This document shows, in pieces, positions 63,974 through 64,000 of a stretch of 64,000 nt of DNA. The position numbers and the translations under genes are program-made. Within the stretch, counting starts at the first letter, position 1, and each line of letters opens with the position of its first letter. Source of the DNA: Chrysogorgia sp. JL179-B06 (taxonomy: Eukaryota; Cnidaria; Anthozoa; Scleralcyonacea; Chrysogorgiidae); the NCBI GenBank assembly GCA_035772405.1, contig JAYKKM010000156.1, forward strand, positions 1,397,501-1,461,500, given 5' to 3'. The notes beneath the pieces are model-generated. The model had not been told where the DNA came from. It saw nothing but the letters and a program-made list of their open reading frames with translations, and ran no database searches.

Positions 63974-64000
63974 AGTGAAACTCACTCACGTTGCTTCGTT

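Noticed and set aside
1..64000. CRISPR arrays, bacterial operons or plasmid functions
   Set aside because: No spaced direct-repeat arrays or bacterial gene layout; tandem repeats here have no unique spacers, and genes are spliced.

Overview
The window is metazoan nuclear DNA: spliced genes with GT-AG introns, AT-rich spacers and a very dense load of transposons. The mix of elements (L2/CR1-like LINEs including one with an esterase ORF1, a BEL/Pao LTR element, ISL2EU-like THAP/DDE transposons, hAT, pogo-like, Mutator-like and TTAA-flanked MITEs, tRNA-promoter SINE-like elements) fits a marine invertebrate. I favour a cnidarian, but that is inference and not proven by any single marker.

The host backbone is one gene on the minus strand, a PRC1/Ase1/MAP65-type microtubule bundler of cytokinesis. 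I find eleven exons between 52603 and 75. The last coding exon lies beyond position 1. Exon phases fit from 35934 down to 75, except for exon 18387-18290, which is one base short. The exons for the middle of the N-terminal rod, expected between 52324 and 35934, were not found. Almost everything else sits in its introns.

Layout (plus coordinates): 0-16 kb holds 3' PRC1 exons, nested MITEs, a 646-bp palindrome, a LINE split by a hAT transposon (6.4-12.0 kb), a second LINE (12.0-14.4 kb) and tRNA-derived elements. From 16 to 22 kb there are four PRC1 exons alternating with foldback MITEs. A long LINE with two ORFs lies at 22.7-27.0 kb, inside a region bracketed by hAT-like ends (22346 and 30203). 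From 30.6 to 36 kb there are two PRC1 exons, a THAP-containing inverted-repeat element, a Mutator-like MITE carrying a RecQ-like fragment and a pogo-like MITE.

From 36.0 to 50.0 kb there is a stack of insertions that can be dated relative to one another. An old LINE was hit by a BEL/Pao element (36182-49660). The BEL 5' LTR was then hit by an ISL2EU-like transposon (36200-41186, AT duplication), and its integrase gene by an L2-like LINE (45589-48138, tcacgga duplication). The transposon at 36.2-41.2 kb encodes a THAP-DDE transposase that continues, through a GC-AG intron, into a ubiquitin-specific-protease-like domain. A convergent gene encodes a SAP-SWIM protein.

From 51 to 57 kb there is a 23-bp minisatellite split by a MITE, the first recognised PRC1 exon and further repeats. 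From 57624 to 62951 lies a second, almost complete ISL2EU-like transposon with 306-bp terminal inverted repeats. It has convergent genes for a three-exon THAP-DDE transposase and a multi-exon SAP-SWIM-YqaJ nuclease. In each of these transposons at least one gene starts inside a terminal repeat, so the repeats probably act as promoter and first exon as well as transposase substrate.
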